64,000 bases of DNA from CF-162 sp040882565 (GCA_040882565.1 JBBEAZ010000019.1:52082-116081), one strand, 5' to 3'. Counted from the first letter of the stretch, positions 41,284 to 50,806 are shown. Translations and numbers: made by a program. The notes: generated by a model not told the origin, from the sequence alone.

Positions 41284-43111
41284 TCGCCTCGACGGCTGCG
41301 ACGCCGTCGCTCTTCCCTTGTCGATGAATCTCTTTTCCGATGTCCGTATCTCTCCTTATAATCTCTTCGTCTACCGTGCCGAGCATTGCTGAAGCACCGA
41401 CTTCGTCCTGCAGGTCCGCGATTTGCGACGTGGTCGCCTCTTTTTCGGCGCGCAAACGCCGATCGTTCAGTTTGCGGATACAGTCCTCGAACGCTTCGGC
41501 AGCTTCCCGAGCGTCGGCAACAGGTAATCTCCTACTTATTAGACGCTCCAGGTAGCCCTCGAGTTCTACCGGAAGGGCGTCCTTCACGCAATTTGACCCG
41601 TGTTTCTGCCAAATGGCGAGAAACTGACGGGCCTGAGCGTCCCAGAATAACTCTTCCGCGAGGATTAGTCCACGTTCGCGCAGCGAAGAGTACTGCACGA
41701 CCAGCGCCAGCAGGAACTCCTCGCGGCCGTCGCCCCTGGCGATCGCGGCGTTTGGGGCGCCGATCGGCTGCGACCGCCGCTGAGGACGGGCAAGCATCTT
41801 CGCAAGCTCCTCTTCGCTCAGCTGGGCGAGGCGCGAGAGCCGCTGTATGTAGTGCGCGCGCACGACGGGATCGGCGATCGCGCCGAGCAGCGGCAAGAAC
41901 TCTTGAACGAGGTCTGAGCGCCCGCGTGGGTTGGCGAGGTCGCGCGCAGCAGACGTAGCCTCAAGGCGGTAGTCGAGCACTGGCTTTGCGTCCTCGATCA
42001 GAACTCGCCACCTTTCTGGGTCGGCACGAATTGCATCGTCAGGGTCCTGGCCCGGGGCCAACGCCGCGATTCGCAACTCAATCGACGCTGACTCCTGGTA
42101 GGTGACGAGGCCACGCCAGTTGACGACGGGCACCGGCGCCTCGCCGTCGTTCGCGGCGTCTCGTACGACGTCGTGACCGCGAATCATGGCCTGCGTCCCT
42201 GCCTGGTCAGCATCCAGGGCCAGGACGACGTTCGTTGTCAGGCGTTTGAGCAGGCGCACCTGTCGTTCGGTAAGGGCGGTCCCCATCTGGGCTACTACGT
42301 TCCGGAAGCTGTGCTGGTGCGCCGCGACGACGTCCATGTAGCCCTCCACAACAACAGCGCGACCTTCGTCGCGGATCGCTTGTCCGGCGCGGTCGAGCGC
42401 GTAAAGAGTGCCGCCCTTGTCGAAGAGTGGCGTTTGTGCCGTGTTTAGGTACTTTGGCTGCGAATCGTCGAGCGCGCGCGCACCGAAGCCGATCGCGCGG
42501 CCCTTGGCGTCCCAAACCGGGAACATCAAGCGTCCACGGAAGCGGTCGTGAGCGCCGTTCGTGCCGGACACCAGGAGGCCGGCGGCCAGCAACTCGCGCT
42601 GGCTGAAGCCGAACTTGGTCAGATATTCCTCCGTGGAATGCCAATCGGCAGGCGCGACGCCAAGCTGAAACGCGTCGGTCGTAGCATCGTCGAGGCCTCG
42701 CTTCGCGAGGTAGTTGCGTGCCTCGCGTCCAGCATCGCCAGCCAACAGTTCGTGATACCAGCGCGCCGCCGCTTCGTTCGCGGCGTACATGCGCTGACGG
42801 GTCTTGTCCTGCTCTTCCGAGACACGGCGCTCACGCAGTTGCACGCCGGCGCGTTCGGCCAGCATCCTCAGGGCTTCCGGGAATTCGAGTCCTTCTCGCT
42901 TCATCACAAATGAAATCACGTCGCCGCCGGTACCACAGGAACCAAAACAGTGCCAGCTCTGTCGGTCCGGGGAGACGATGAACGACGGTGTCTTCTCAGC
43001 GTGGAACGGGCACGGCGCCTTGAGCGTGCGGCCCGCCTTCTGCAACGGCACGTACTGGCCAACGACTTCGACGATGTCCAGACGGGACTTGATTTCCTCG
43101 ACTTGGTTCAC
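41267..43111 (-). CDS. dnaG: DNA primase
   Basis: A 614-residue enzyme that makes RNA primers for replication. The zinc-binding domain has CPFHAEKTPSFIVSPDRQSW and HCFGSCGTGGD (Cys34, His37, Cys55, Cys59). The catalytic core shows FRGRLMFPVWDAKGRAIGFG and the TOPRIM segments VVVEGYMDVVAAHQ and VLALDADQAGTQA. A less conserved helicase-binding domain follows. The start is GTG. A minus-strand TATACT (43195-43200) about 85 nt upstream probably drives the dnaG-rpoD operon. Confidence 0.96.
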   Translation of the reverse strand: MNQVEEIKSRLDIVEVVGQYVPLQKAGRTLKAPCPFHAEKTPSFIVSPDRQSWHCFGSCGTGGDVISFVMKREGLEFPEALRMLAERAGVQLRERRVSEEQDKTRQRMYAANEAAARWYHELLAGDAGREARNYLAKRGLDDATTDAFQLGVAPADWHSTEEYLTKFGFSQRELLAAGLLVSGTNGAHDRFRGRLMFPVWDAKGRAIGFGARALDDSQPKYLNTAQTPLFDKGGTLYALDRAGQAIRDEGRAVVVEGYMDVVAAHQHSFRNVVAQMGTALTERQVRLLKRLTTNVVLALDADQAGTQAMIRGHDVVRDAANDGEAPVPVVNWRGLVTYQESASIELRIAALAPGQDPDDAIRADPERWRVLIEDAKPVLDYRLEATSAARDLANPRGRSDLVQEFLPLLGAIADPVVRAHYIQRLSRLAQLSEEELAKMLARPQRRSQPIGAPNAAIARGDGREEFLLALVVQYSSLRERGLILAEELFWDAQARQFLAIWQKHGSNCVKDALPVELEGYLERLISRRLPVADAREAAEAFEDCIRKLNDRRLRAEKEATTSQIADLQDEVGASAMLGTVDEEIIRRDTDIGKEIHRQGKSDGVAAVEASVNGN

Positions 43112-43194
43112 GTCGGGCGAGCCTTTCCTGTATTGACGGGGCGTGGTGTTAGGCGGTGAAGCACACCCGGTGCGGGTTTTGCGGCGTCACCTAT

Positions 43195-43206
43195 AGTATA
43201 AAACAC
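43195..43206 (-). promoter_or_regulatory. Probable -10 box of the dnaG-rpoD operon
   Basis: On the minus strand TTTTATACTATAGG lies in the 139-nt gap between dgt and dnaG, in an A/T-rich patch that stands out from its surroundings. TATACT is a good -10 hexamer. No convincing -35 is visible at the right distance. The leader to the dnaG GTG would be about 75-80 nt. Confidence 0.4.
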
Positions 43207-43250
43207 CCCATATCCCAAAAAGTTTCGGGCACGGAACCTGTGCAATTCGT

Positions 43251-44324
43251 TCATCCAGCCCGCCCAGAGAGGCGGGTACCGACTTCTGGCGCGCCCAGTC
43301 GCTGCGCAGTCGCGATTGCGTAGCCGTCCGTCATTCCCGCGACATAATCCGCAGCGCGCCGCCAGGCCGCGTCGCTGGGGATCACGAAGTAGCTGTCAAT
43401 TTCGTCGGGATGGTTCACATAATGCTCGTATAAAAGCCGCACGATCTGCTTGGCCTGCTCTGTCTCCTCCTGGCGGCCTTCGAGCAGGTACACGTGCTGG
43501 AACATATACTCCCGGAGGATGTTGGCAGCCGCTGCGACTGGCGCACTCATCCGGATGGACACAGAATCGGGTGCCGCGTCAGTCTCGCCGCTGGCAGCCC
43601 AGGACGCCTCGACGATATCGCAGACGAGAGTGTTGAGACGCTGGGAATGGCGGCTGCCAAGCACGTCGTGGACTTCGCGGGGCAAGTCATCCTCGCTGAT
43701 CAGCCTGGCCCGGACGGCGTCGGCAATATCGTGGTTAATGTACGCAACGGCGTCGGAGATCTTGACGATCTGACCCTCGAGTGAGGCGGGAACGCCCCAG
43801 GCCTCGGCGAAGATGTCCTCCCGCACCTTGGAGCTGTTAACGATGCCGTCGCGCACCTCCCAGGTCAGGTTCAGGCGCTCGAGGTCACGGACAACGCGCA
43901 GGCTCTGTTCAGCATGGCGGAAGCCCTCCGGCGTTACCTCCGCCAACGCCTGCTCGCCAGCGTGGCCGAACGGCGGATGACCGATGTCGTGGGCGAGTGC
44001 GCTGCCTTCGGCGAGGTCTTCGTTCAGGTTGAGGGCGCGGGAGATCGTCCGCGCTATCTGCGCGACTTCCAGCGTGTGTGTCAGGCGCGTCACGAAGTGG
44101 TCGCCGACGGGGGCGATGAACACCTGCGTTTTGTGCTTCAGGCGCCGGAACGCCTTGCAATGGATGATACGGTCACGGTCTCGCTGGAACTCCGTCCGGA
44201 CCGGAGAGGGGTCCTCGGGCGTCTCCCGGCCCCGGCTCTCGTAGCTCTTGGTCGCGAACGGCGAGAGCGTGGTTTCACGGGCTTCGAGGCGGTGGCGGAC
44301 GTCTGAAAGATCGAAATCGGGCAA
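43251..44324 (-). CDS. dgt: Deoxyguanosinetriphosphate triphosphohydrolase-like protein
   Basis: A 357-residue HD-domain enzyme that cleaves dNTPs to the nucleoside and triphosphate. It starts with the typical RDRIIHCKAFRRLKHKTQVF, then TRLTHTLEVAQIARTI and the HD motif ALAHDIGHPPFGHAGEQAL, and has the later KISDAVAYINHDIADA segment. The length fits the shorter dGTPase-like clade found beside dnaG in many genomes. It precedes dnaG-rpoD on the same strand, which suggests a replication-linked dNTP control. The start codon is TTG, with GGGAG upstream. Confidence 0.93.
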   Translation of the reverse strand: MPDFDLSDVRHRLEARETTLSPFATKSYESRGRETPEDPSPVRTEFQRDRDRIIHCKAFRRLKHKTQVFIAPVGDHFVTRLTHTLEVAQIARTISRALNLNEDLAEGSALAHDIGHPPFGHAGEQALAEVTPEGFRHAEQSLRVVRDLERLNLTWEVRDGIVNSSKVREDIFAEAWGVPASLEGQIVKISDAVAYINHDIADAVRARLISEDDLPREVHDVLGSRHSQRLNTLVCDIVEASWAASGETDAAPDSVSIRMSAPVAAAANILREYMFQHVYLLEGRQEETEQAKQIVRLLYEHYVNHPDEIDSYFVIPSDAAWRRAADYVAGMTDGYAIATAQRLGAPEVGTRLSGRAG

Positions 44325-44415
44325 CGAGAGACTACTCCCGACCGATTCTATATCGCTCTCGACATAAGCTCAGATGGGCAAGTGTCACCAGAATGTGGAC
44401 AGGCTGTTACCGCGT

Positions 44416-46257
44416 CTATTCGACCGTTACGGTCTTCGCCAGGTTACGCGGCTGGTCAACGTCGCAGCCGCGCCTCACCGCGACGTGGTAGGAGAACGCT
44501 TGCAACGGGATCGACGCCAGCACAGGTGCCAGGAGCTCCGAAGTCTCGGGCACGTAGATGACGTGGTCGGCCTTCTCAGCGACCTCAGTGTCGCCGTCAG
44601 TCGCGAGCGCAATGACGACGCCTTCGCGCGCCTTCACCTGTTCGATGTTGCTCATCATCTTGTCGTGGAGCGCATCGCGCAGGCAGATCGCGATCACCGG
44701 CATTTCGCGGTCGATCAAGGCGATCGGGCCGTGCTTCATCTCGCCGGCGGGGTAGCCTTCAGCGTGAATGTAGCTGACCTCCTTCAGCTTCAGCGCGCCC
44801 TCCATTGTCACCGGGTACTCGATGCCGCGTCCGAGAAAGAGGAAGTTCTCGCACCGGAAGAACTCGCCGGCGAGGCGCTCGTACTCTGCGTCGCGCGTCA
44901 GCATGTCGCCCGCCTGCTTCGGCAGCCTCGCCAGCGGCTCCAGGAAGCCCGCCATGCGCTCGCGGTCGATCGTCCCGCGTTCCTGACCTGTCCAGCAGGC
45001 GAGCATGTAGAGGGCGACGATCGCCGACAGGTACGTTTTGGTGCTTGCAACGCCGATCTCCGGGCCACAGCGCATGTAGATGACCCCATCGGCGACGCGG
45101 CTGGCCTCGCTCCCTATCACGTTACAGATCGTGATCTGCGGGCAACGTCGTCGCCTCGCCTCGTCCATCGCAGCTAGGGTGTCCACGGTCTCGCCGGACT
45201 GGCTCAGCGACACCACAAGCGTCTCGAGCCCGATGGGCGTGCCGCGATAGCGCATCTCAGAGGCGTTCTCGTACTCGGCCGGCAGGCCGGTGATGCGCTC
45301 GAAGTAGGTCCGGCCGATCATCGCCGCGTGGAGGCTGGTGCCCATGCCGACTAGCAACACGCGCTTGACCGATGGCAAGGCTGCTCTGACCCGGTCCATG
45401 TCGTCCAGTTCGATCCGCAACTCACCGAACAGCGCCCGGCCACGTATCGTGTCGAGGATACACTCGGGCTGCTCAGCGATCTCCTTCTGCATGAAGTGCT
45501 TGTAGCTGCCCTTCGCGGCGGAAACCGGGTCCATTGGCACGTCTTGGGGTGTCCGTTTAACGGGAACGCCATGGTTCAGGTATGTTACGTCGCCGGCTTG
45601 CACGAGCGCCGTATCGCCGTCTTCCAGGAATACGAGCCGCCGTGTGTGGTTCAGGAGCGCTGGAAGGTCGCTGGCGATGAAGGTCTCGCCCTTGCCGTAG
45701 CCGATCACGACGCCACCGGCGTTGCCGACCCGCGCGGCGACGATTGCGCCTGGCTCCGACGCGCTCATCGCAAGGATGGCGTGCGCGCCAGTCAGTTCGC
45801 GTACTGCGCGGTCGAGCGCGTCGTGAAGTCCTTCTCCCTGAGCAAGATGTTCCTCTAACAAGTGGGGAATCACTTCCGTGTCGGTCTCAGACGTGAAGGC
45901 GTGCCCGGCGGCTGCCAGGCGCGCACGCAGTTCGCGGTGGTTCTCGACGATACCGTTGTGGATCACGACGATGCTTCCGCTGCAGTCGGTGTGGGGGTGT
46001 GCATTCGTGTCCGTGGGGCGGCCGTGTGTGGCCCACCGGGTATGGCCTATGCCCTGGTGGCCGCGCGGCCAGCCGTCTTCGAGGATCGACGTTAGCGAGG
46101 AGAGTTTGCCTTCCCGCTTACGCACCGCGATCGTGCCGTTAGCGTCGAGGACGGCGATGCCGACACTGTCGTAGCCCCGGTACTCGAGGCTGCGCAGGCC
46201 GTCGATCAGGATCGGCGCTGCCTCTTGGTCGCCGACATAGCCGATGATGCCGCACAT
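44416..46257 (-). CDS. glmS: Glutamine-fructose-6-phosphate aminotransferase (isomerizing)
   Basis: A 613-residue enzyme that makes glucosamine-6-phosphate, the entry to peptidoglycan and other amino sugars. The glutaminase domain begins MCGIIGYVGDQEAAPILIDGL with the nucleophile Cys2 and has IGHTRWATHGRPTDTNAHPH. Two SIS domains follow (VLLVGMGTSLHAAMIGR, VVSLSQSGETVDTLAA), and the protein ends with the conserved DQPRNLAKTVTVE. A GAGGAGCG ribosome-binding site precedes the ATG. No glmS ribozyme-like structure is evident in the 68-nt upstream gap. Confidence 0.97.
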   Translation of the reverse strand: MCGIIGYVGDQEAAPILIDGLRSLEYRGYDSVGIAVLDANGTIAVRKREGKLSSLTSILEDGWPRGHQGIGHTRWATHGRPTDTNAHPHTDCSGSIVVIHNGIVENHRELRARLAAAGHAFTSETDTEVIPHLLEEHLAQGEGLHDALDRAVRELTGAHAILAMSASEPGAIVAARVGNAGGVVIGYGKGETFIASDLPALLNHTRRLVFLEDGDTALVQAGDVTYLNHGVPVKRTPQDVPMDPVSAAKGSYKHFMQKEIAEQPECILDTIRGRALFGELRIELDDMDRVRAALPSVKRVLLVGMGTSLHAAMIGRTYFERITGLPAEYENASEMRYRGTPIGLETLVVSLSQSGETVDTLAAMDEARRRRCPQITICNVIGSEASRVADGVIYMRCGPEIGVASTKTYLSAIVALYMLACWTGQERGTIDRERMAGFLEPLARLPKQAGDMLTRDAEYERLAGEFFRCENFLFLGRGIEYPVTMEGALKLKEVSYIHAEGYPAGEMKHGPIALIDREMPVIAICLRDALHDKMMSNIEQVKAREGVVIALATDGDTEVAEKADHVIYVPETSELLAPVLASIPLQAFSYHVAVRRGCDVDQPRNLAKTVTVE

Positions 46258-46325
46258 GCGAATCGCTCCTCGCTAGTCGAGTGTGTGTCGTAGGTAGAAC
46301 GAGATAACGGCGCCGAGGTTGCGGG

Positions 46326-47201
46326 TCAGGATGAAGCGGGCCCTGTTCCAAGCGTGGTGGCGATTTCCTGGACGCGCCTCACGACCTCCTCGACCGAGGA
46401 GTCGGGCGTAGAGGCGCCCGCCGTCACGCCGACCTTCGTGCAGCCATTGAGCCACTCCGGCTCGATCTCGTCCGCGGTCTCGATCTGGTGTGCCGTCGTG
46501 CCTTCTTCTTGCACCACTTCTACGAGATGCCGCGTGTTCGCGCTCGCCCGGCCGCCGACGACGAGCATCGTGTCGACTTCATTGGCTAGTTCGCGCGCGG
46601 CCATCTGCTGGTTCGATGTCACGTCGCAGAGCGTGTTCACGAGTCGGAGCTCCCTGATGTCGGCAACATGTTCCGCCATCACCTGCGAAACGAACTCTGC
46701 GAAGCGCTGCGGGCTCTGAGTCGTCTGCGAGATGATCGCGACGCGCGAAGGGAAGGGAACTGGCAGTGGGTCGCCGTCGCGCACTGGCACGCCCTTGGCG
46801 CCGGCCCAGCCCAGCACGCCCTTAACCTCGCGGTGCTCTGGGTCGCCGAACACCAGCACCGTGAAGCCCTGGTCGGCCATCCGGCGTGCCCACCGCTGCG
46901 AGCGCGTGACTATCGGGCATGTGCCGTCGATGATCTCCGCGCCGGTGTCTTTCACCTCGTTGAGGACGTCCGGGCCCACACCGTGCGCGGTGATCGCGAC
47001 CGGCCTGCCGTCGTCTTCCGGGCGGATCCCCACGCGAACCCCGCGGTCTTCGAGGTCCCGGACGACGAGAGGGTTGTGGACGATAGGCCCGACGCTGATG
47101 ATCTCGCCGTATTCGTCGGCTGCCTTCTCCATGATGTCGATGGCACGCCGGACACCCCAGCAGAAGCCCATGTCTCGCGCAAGTAGTATTTCCATCGTCA
47201 T
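46326..47201 (-). CDS. ispH: 4-hydroxy-3-methylbut-2-enyl diphosphate reductase
   Basis: A 291-residue iron-sulfur enzyme (LytB) that makes IPP and DMAPP in the last step of the MEP pathway. The first cluster cysteine is in ARDMGFCWGVRRAID (Cys14); others are in IIDGTCPIVTRSQRWA and NTLCDVTSNQQMAA. AHGVGPDV and the terminal GVTAGASTPDSSVEEVV are family hallmarks. The ATG overlaps the plsC stop by 4 nt. It is the last gene of a cmk-plsC-ispH unit, an arrangement seen in several bacterial phyla. Confidence 0.96.
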   Translation of the reverse strand: MTMEILLARDMGFCWGVRRAIDIMEKAADEYGEIISVGPIVHNPLVVRDLEDRGVRVGIRPEDDGRPVAITAHGVGPDVLNEVKDTGAEIIDGTCPIVTRSQRWARRMADQGFTVLVFGDPEHREVKGVLGWAGAKGVPVRDGDPLPVPFPSRVAIISQTTQSPQRFAEFVSQVMAEHVADIRELRLVNTLCDVTSNQQMAARELANEVDTMLVVGGRASANTRHLVEVVQEEGTTAHQIETADEIEPEWLNGCTKVGVTAGASTPDSSVEEVVRRVQEIATTLGTGPASS

Positions 47202-47878
47202 TCCGTTTTGGGGATTGCCCCTTCCGGCGTAGGGACGTCCTTGTAGACGCCACGATGCTGCTCGGGGAGCAACGCCGCGATCTCTTTCATTATAGTCTCT
47301 GTGCCGCTTAGCACCGCCTCACGCGTGATCCGGTCCGGCGTATCGAGGCGAAACGGCTTCCCGAAGCGGACGTGAGCGCGCGTCCTCCGTAGCAGATCGC
47401 GAGGGAGCTTCACGTGTTCCGTGCCCCAGATCGCAGTCGGCACAATCGGCGCTCCCGTGCGCAGCGCGATCAGCGCCGTCCCCGGTTCGCCCTTCTGCAA
47501 TCCCTTGTCGCCGCTGCGATGGCCCTCCGGGAACATTCCGAGCGCGCCCCCGTCCTCCAGAGCCTCCTGGGCACGCCGCAGCGCCTGCAGGTCAGCCTCG
47601 AATCGGCGCACCGGGATCATCCCTGCCAGCCGGAACAGCTGCCCGACCACCGGAGTCTTGAACCACTCTGCCTTCACCATCCACGTCAGCCGGCGCGGCA
47701 TGGCGCCCGTTAGCACGGGCGGGTCGCCGTTCGACATGTGGTTGAAGGCCAGGATAACCGGGCCCGTGCGTGGCACGTTCTCCTTGCCCTTGACGTCCGT
47801 GCTTGCGACAAAGAACAGGAGTCCGCGCACCCACGTCAGGTTCGCGTAGTAGAAGATGCGTTTGACCATCTCTCTCAT
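47198..47878 (-). CDS. plsC: 1-acyl-sn-glycerol-3-phosphate acyltransferase
   Basis: A 226-residue membrane-associated acyltransferase that makes phosphatidic acid from lysophosphatidic acid. The catalytic H-x4-D is in AFNHMSNGDPPVL, and the glycerol-phosphate motif reads FPEGHRS, where FPEGTRS is usual. The segment PIVPTAIWGTEHVK is the family's fourth block. A weakly hydrophobic N-terminus (LTWVRGLLFFVAST) may anchor it. It overlaps cmk upstream and ispH downstream by 4 nt each, so the three proteins are translationally coupled. Confidence 0.93.
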   Translation of the reverse strand: MREMVKRIFYYANLTWVRGLLFFVASTDVKGKENVPRTGPVILAFNHMSNGDPPVLTGAMPRRLTWMVKAEWFKTPVVGQLFRLAGMIPVRRFEADLQALRRAQEALEDGGALGMFPEGHRSGDKGLQKGEPGTALIALRTGAPIVPTAIWGTEHVKLPRDLLRRTRAHVRFGKPFRLDTPDRITREAVLSGTETIMKEIAALLPEQHRGVYKDVPTPEGAIPKTE

Positions 47879-48609
47879 GGCCGCTGCCCCACCAGTGCCA
47901 GCACCCGCTCCATCACGTCATCCTGGGTGAGGCCGTCGGTCTGGATGATCACGGCGTCGTCGGCCGGCCGCAGCGGCGAGACTTCGCGCTCCGAGTCGAT
48001 CTGGTCGCGTCGCCGCAGGTCCTCCAGCACCATGCCTTCGACCACCTCGTGGCCCGCCGCGTTGAACTCCGCATAGCGCCGCCGCGCGCGTTCTTCGATC
48101 GTCGCGTCAAGGTAGACCTTGAGGTCTGCGTCCGGCAGCACCACCGTCCCAATGTCGCGCCCCGCCATCACGATCGGCTGTCGCTTAGCGATCTCCCGCT
48201 GCCGCGCGACCAACGCCTCGCGCACACCGGCCACCCGCGAGACGATCGACACCGCATCCTCCACCGGCTGTGACCGCAGCTCCGGCGTCACGTCGACGCC
48301 GTCGATCGTCACCCTCGTCCCGGCGCCCGAGCCGTTCGCCACCGACACTTCGATCGGCAGCGTCTGTGCGAGGTCGCTCAGCGCCGCCGCGTCGTCTAGG
48401 TGGATGCCGTGTGTCAGCGCCGCATGCGTCACAGCCCGGTACATCACGCCCGTGTCGAGAAAGGGATAGCCCAGCTTCTGCGCCAGCCGCCGCCCGATCG
48501 TGCTCTTGCCCGAGGCCGCCGAGCCGTCAACGGCGATCTTCTCCGGAAACGTCTCGCTGCCGGGAGCGTCGACTCCCGCGCTCGTCTCGGCAGCCGCCGT
48601 ACCCGCCAT
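47875..48609 (-). CDS. cmk: Cytidylate kinase
   Basis: A 244-residue kinase that phosphorylates CMP and dCMP. The P-loop is IAVDGSAASGKSTIGRRLAQKLG, followed by FLDTGVMYRAVTHAAL, as in all Cmk proteins. The CMP-binding and lid regions appear as MAGRDIGTVVLPDADLKVYLDA and RARRRYAEF. The first 25 residues are an unconserved extension. The start was fixed by a perfect TATAAT box ending 7 nt before the ATG; the frame is open far upstream but lacks similarity. It heads the cmk-plsC-ispH operon. Confidence 0.95.
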   Translation of the reverse strand: MAGTAAAETSAGVDAPGSETFPEKIAVDGSAASGKSTIGRRLAQKLGYPFLDTGVMYRAVTHAALTHGIHLDDAAALSDLAQTLPIEVSVANGSGAGTRVTIDGVDVTPELRSQPVEDAVSIVSRVAGVREALVARQREIAKRQPIVMAGRDIGTVVLPDADLKVYLDATIEERARRRYAEFNAAGHEVVEGMVLEDLRRRDQIDSEREVSPLRPADDAVIIQTDGLTQDDVMERVLALVGQRP

Positions 48610-48622
48610 TGCTCCGATTATA
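48610..48622 (-). promoter_or_regulatory. -10 box of the cmk-plsC-ispH operon
   Basis: TATAAT (48617-48622, minus strand) ends 7 nt before the cmk ATG. A transcript starting at the normal distance would begin at or next to the start codon. CGGAG in the spacer is too close to the ATG for a normal ribosome-binding site. Confidence 0.6.
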
Positions 48623-48646
48623 GGTAGCGGGTGCGCGCGACGCCAA

Positions 48647-50806
48647 CTACTCGGGTGGGCGCCGGCCTGCCTTCCGACGACTGACCTCGAATCCGCCGAG
48701 CGCGGCCAGACCCGCGGCCGGAAGCGCAAAGGACAGCACCAGCAAGGCCGTCCTGGTACTGTCGCCGGAGTCTTCGGCCGCGGCCGCATCCGCGTCTTTG
48801 GGCTCGACGTTAGCAAGGCCGACCGGTGTCGCAGCCGCGCCTTGAACGCGTGTGCTGTTGGCAGCGGAGTGAGGCTGTGAGTCGAACTCAGCTTCCCGGC
48901 CGCCACCCGGTCGTTGGGCGCCCTCGGAGTTGCCCACCGGAGCGCCGTCAGACGGGTCGTCGGGGTCGCCGAAGATCATGCCATCGAAGTGAGCGATCGC
49001 GACCGCCGCGCCGTCGGGCCGCAACATCAGACGCAACTTCGCCGAATGTGCTTCCGCCGGTGACTGCACCGATCCGGTGCTCAGCCAATGAAAACCGAAC
49101 GAGTGTCCGGCGACGCCGGAGACGGAATCGACGGAAGCAATTGCCTCACCGCTGCCGTCGTTGGTTGCGTACCACGAGACGCGCAGGAACGCCAGCTGGA
49201 CGCCCGAATCAGAGGCGGCGAAGCCTGCGAACTCGTAGGGGCGCGACGGCTGGACGACGATCGTCTGATATGCCCACTTCGTCGATGAAGACTGAGAGTA
49301 CATGCGGAGCGAGAGCGCGCCGTGTGCGATGACGAGATCGTCGACCGTGATCTCGCCGCCCACCTTCGCCCACGCGAACGGACTGCCGTCTTCGCGGGCC
49401 TCCTCGAAGCTGCCGTTGGTCAGCGCCGAGAAGATCGAGGGTTCCGGCTGCGGTGTAGGCGAAGCAGTTTGGGCAGGTTTGGGAGTCGTGGTAGGCTTCG
49501 TCGTCCCAGTGTGGAATGGCGTTTGCGCAAGGCTGGCTGCTGGTGTCGGTGTCGCGGTCGGGACGGCTACAGGTTCCTCAGTCTCGGCGAAGCTGGCGTC
49601 GTCGAAATAGGCGACGGCGGCTGTGGCGGAGGTTGGGCGAAGCATCAGGCGGATGCGAGCGGACCGCGCGGCGCCGGGCGCCTGAACTGCGTCGGTCGAG
49701 ATCTGGCGATATACGGCGAGCGGAGAGTCCAGGAGGTGCGAATCGGAGGAGGAGATGGCTTCGCCGCTGCCGTCGGCGCTCGCGTACCATGACACACGCA
49801 GGAAGGCAGAATCGACGGCAGAACCGGTGAAGCTGGCGTATACAGACGCCTGGTAGTACAGACCACCCTGCACAGTGACTGCTTGGTACGCCCATTTCGT
49901 CGACGTTGTCTGGGACTGAAGCGCCAGGGCTCGCGATCCCGAGCGAACGGGGGAGTTGACGCTGGCGAGCGTGCCGCCGATCTTGCGCCAGCCGGATGGG
50001 ACGGCGTCGGATCCAGTCTGCTCGAAGCCGCCGTTTATGAGATCGGTGAAGACGGAGGGAGTCGCCGATGGGAGCGGGACCGGCGACGGCGTTGGCTTCG
50101 GCGTGGGCGTTGGAGTCTTGGTGGGCGTTGGTTTGGGGGTGTTGGTCGGTGATGCGGTCGGTGGATTGGTAGGTGGTGAAGACGAATTCTGAGGTGTCGG
50201 CGCTGGCGTGGGAGGTCCATTGGTAACGCTGGGTGTATGAGTTGGTGGGGGTATTTGTGATGCCGTCGGCGTCGCGGAGGGCTTTGGGCCTTCGAAGGAG
50301 AGGTCGTCCATGAGAATCGAGAACGGCGGGCCGAATGACTTGACGTACACGGACATCCGGGCCTGCGCAGCATCCGGAGGAGCCAGCTGGATCCCGGTCT
50401 CGACGAAACGATAGGCGTCCGAGCTGCCGGTTAACCAGGGAGAGTCCTGGAATCCGAGGAGGGCGCCCTGCGAATCCACCCACCGCAGGCGGAGGTGAGC
50501 CCGCTCGATTTGCGGACCACTGGCTAAGAACCAGCCGGAGAAGTTGTACACCTGGAGCGGGACGACTGGTGTCCATTGGAAAGCTTCGGCGTCAAAGGCG
50601 GTGTCCCCGGTCAGCTTGGCGGCTGTGCTCCCGCTATGAGCCTGGCTTGTGATGGAGAGCTGGGCGTCGATCGCTCCCCAGCCATTGAGGCCTGACTCGA
50701 AGCCCCCGTTAGTGGCGAGTTCCTCTCCGAGCGCCGACGAATGACCGATCGCCAGTGAGGCGACAATCAGAAACAAACAGCAGGATGGGGCGAGAATGCG
50801 GGTCAA
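48647..50806 (-). CDS. Large secreted protein with three carbohydrate-binding-like modules and C-terminal span
   Basis: A 719-residue extracellular protein. A signal peptide (about 1-27) is followed by three related jelly-roll-like modules, each opening with an NGGFE/NGSFE motif (near residues 33, 259 and 463) and separated by Thr/Pro/Ser linkers such as PTPTKTPTPTPKPTPSPVP. Modules 2 and 3 share STKWAYQ and AFLRVSWYA...DGSGEAI, so one is a copy of the other. A final span (about 683-705) followed by RRKAGRR anchors it outside the cell. Such NGGFE modules resemble family 4/16-like carbohydrate-binding domains. No catalytic domain is present; adhesion or polysaccharide binding is plausible. Start is TTG. 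Confidence 0.75.
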   Translation of the reverse strand: MTRILAPSCCLFLIVASLAIGHSSALGEELATNGGFESGLNGWGAIDAQLSITSQAHSGSTAAKLTGDTAFDAEAFQWTPVVPLQVYNFSGWFLASGPQIERAHLRLRWVDSQGALLGFQDSPWLTGSSDAYRFVETGIQLAPPDAAQARMSVYVKSFGPPFSILMDDLSFEGPKPSATPTASQIPPPTHTPSVTNGPPTPAPTPQNSSSPPTNPPTASPTNTPKPTPTKTPTPTPKPTPSPVPLPSATPSVFTDLINGGFEQTGSDAVPSGWRKIGGTLASVNSPVRSGSRALALQSQTTSTKWAYQAVTVQGGLYYQASVYASFTGSAVDSAFLRVSWYASADGSGEAISSSDSHLLDSPLAVYRQISTDAVQAPGAARSARIRLMLRPTSATAAVAYFDDASFAETEEPVAVPTATPTPAASLAQTPFHTGTTKPTTTPKPAQTASPTPQPEPSIFSALTNGSFEEAREDGSPFAWAKVGGEITVDDLVIAHGALSLRMYSQSSSTKWAYQTIVVQPSRPYEFAGFAASDSGVQLAFLRVSWYATNDGSGEAIASVDSVSGVAGHSFGFHWLSTGSVQSPAEAHSAKLRLMLRPDGAAVAIAHFDGMIFGDPDDPSDGAPVGNSEGAQRPGGGREAEFDSQPHSAANSTRVQGAAATPVGLANVEPKDADAAAAEDSGDSTRTALLVLSFALPAAGLAALGGFEVSRRKAGRRPPE

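Noticed and set aside
46258..46325. glmS ribozyme/riboswitch
   Set aside because: The gap is only 68 nt, too short for the ribozyme, and the known core motifs are absent.
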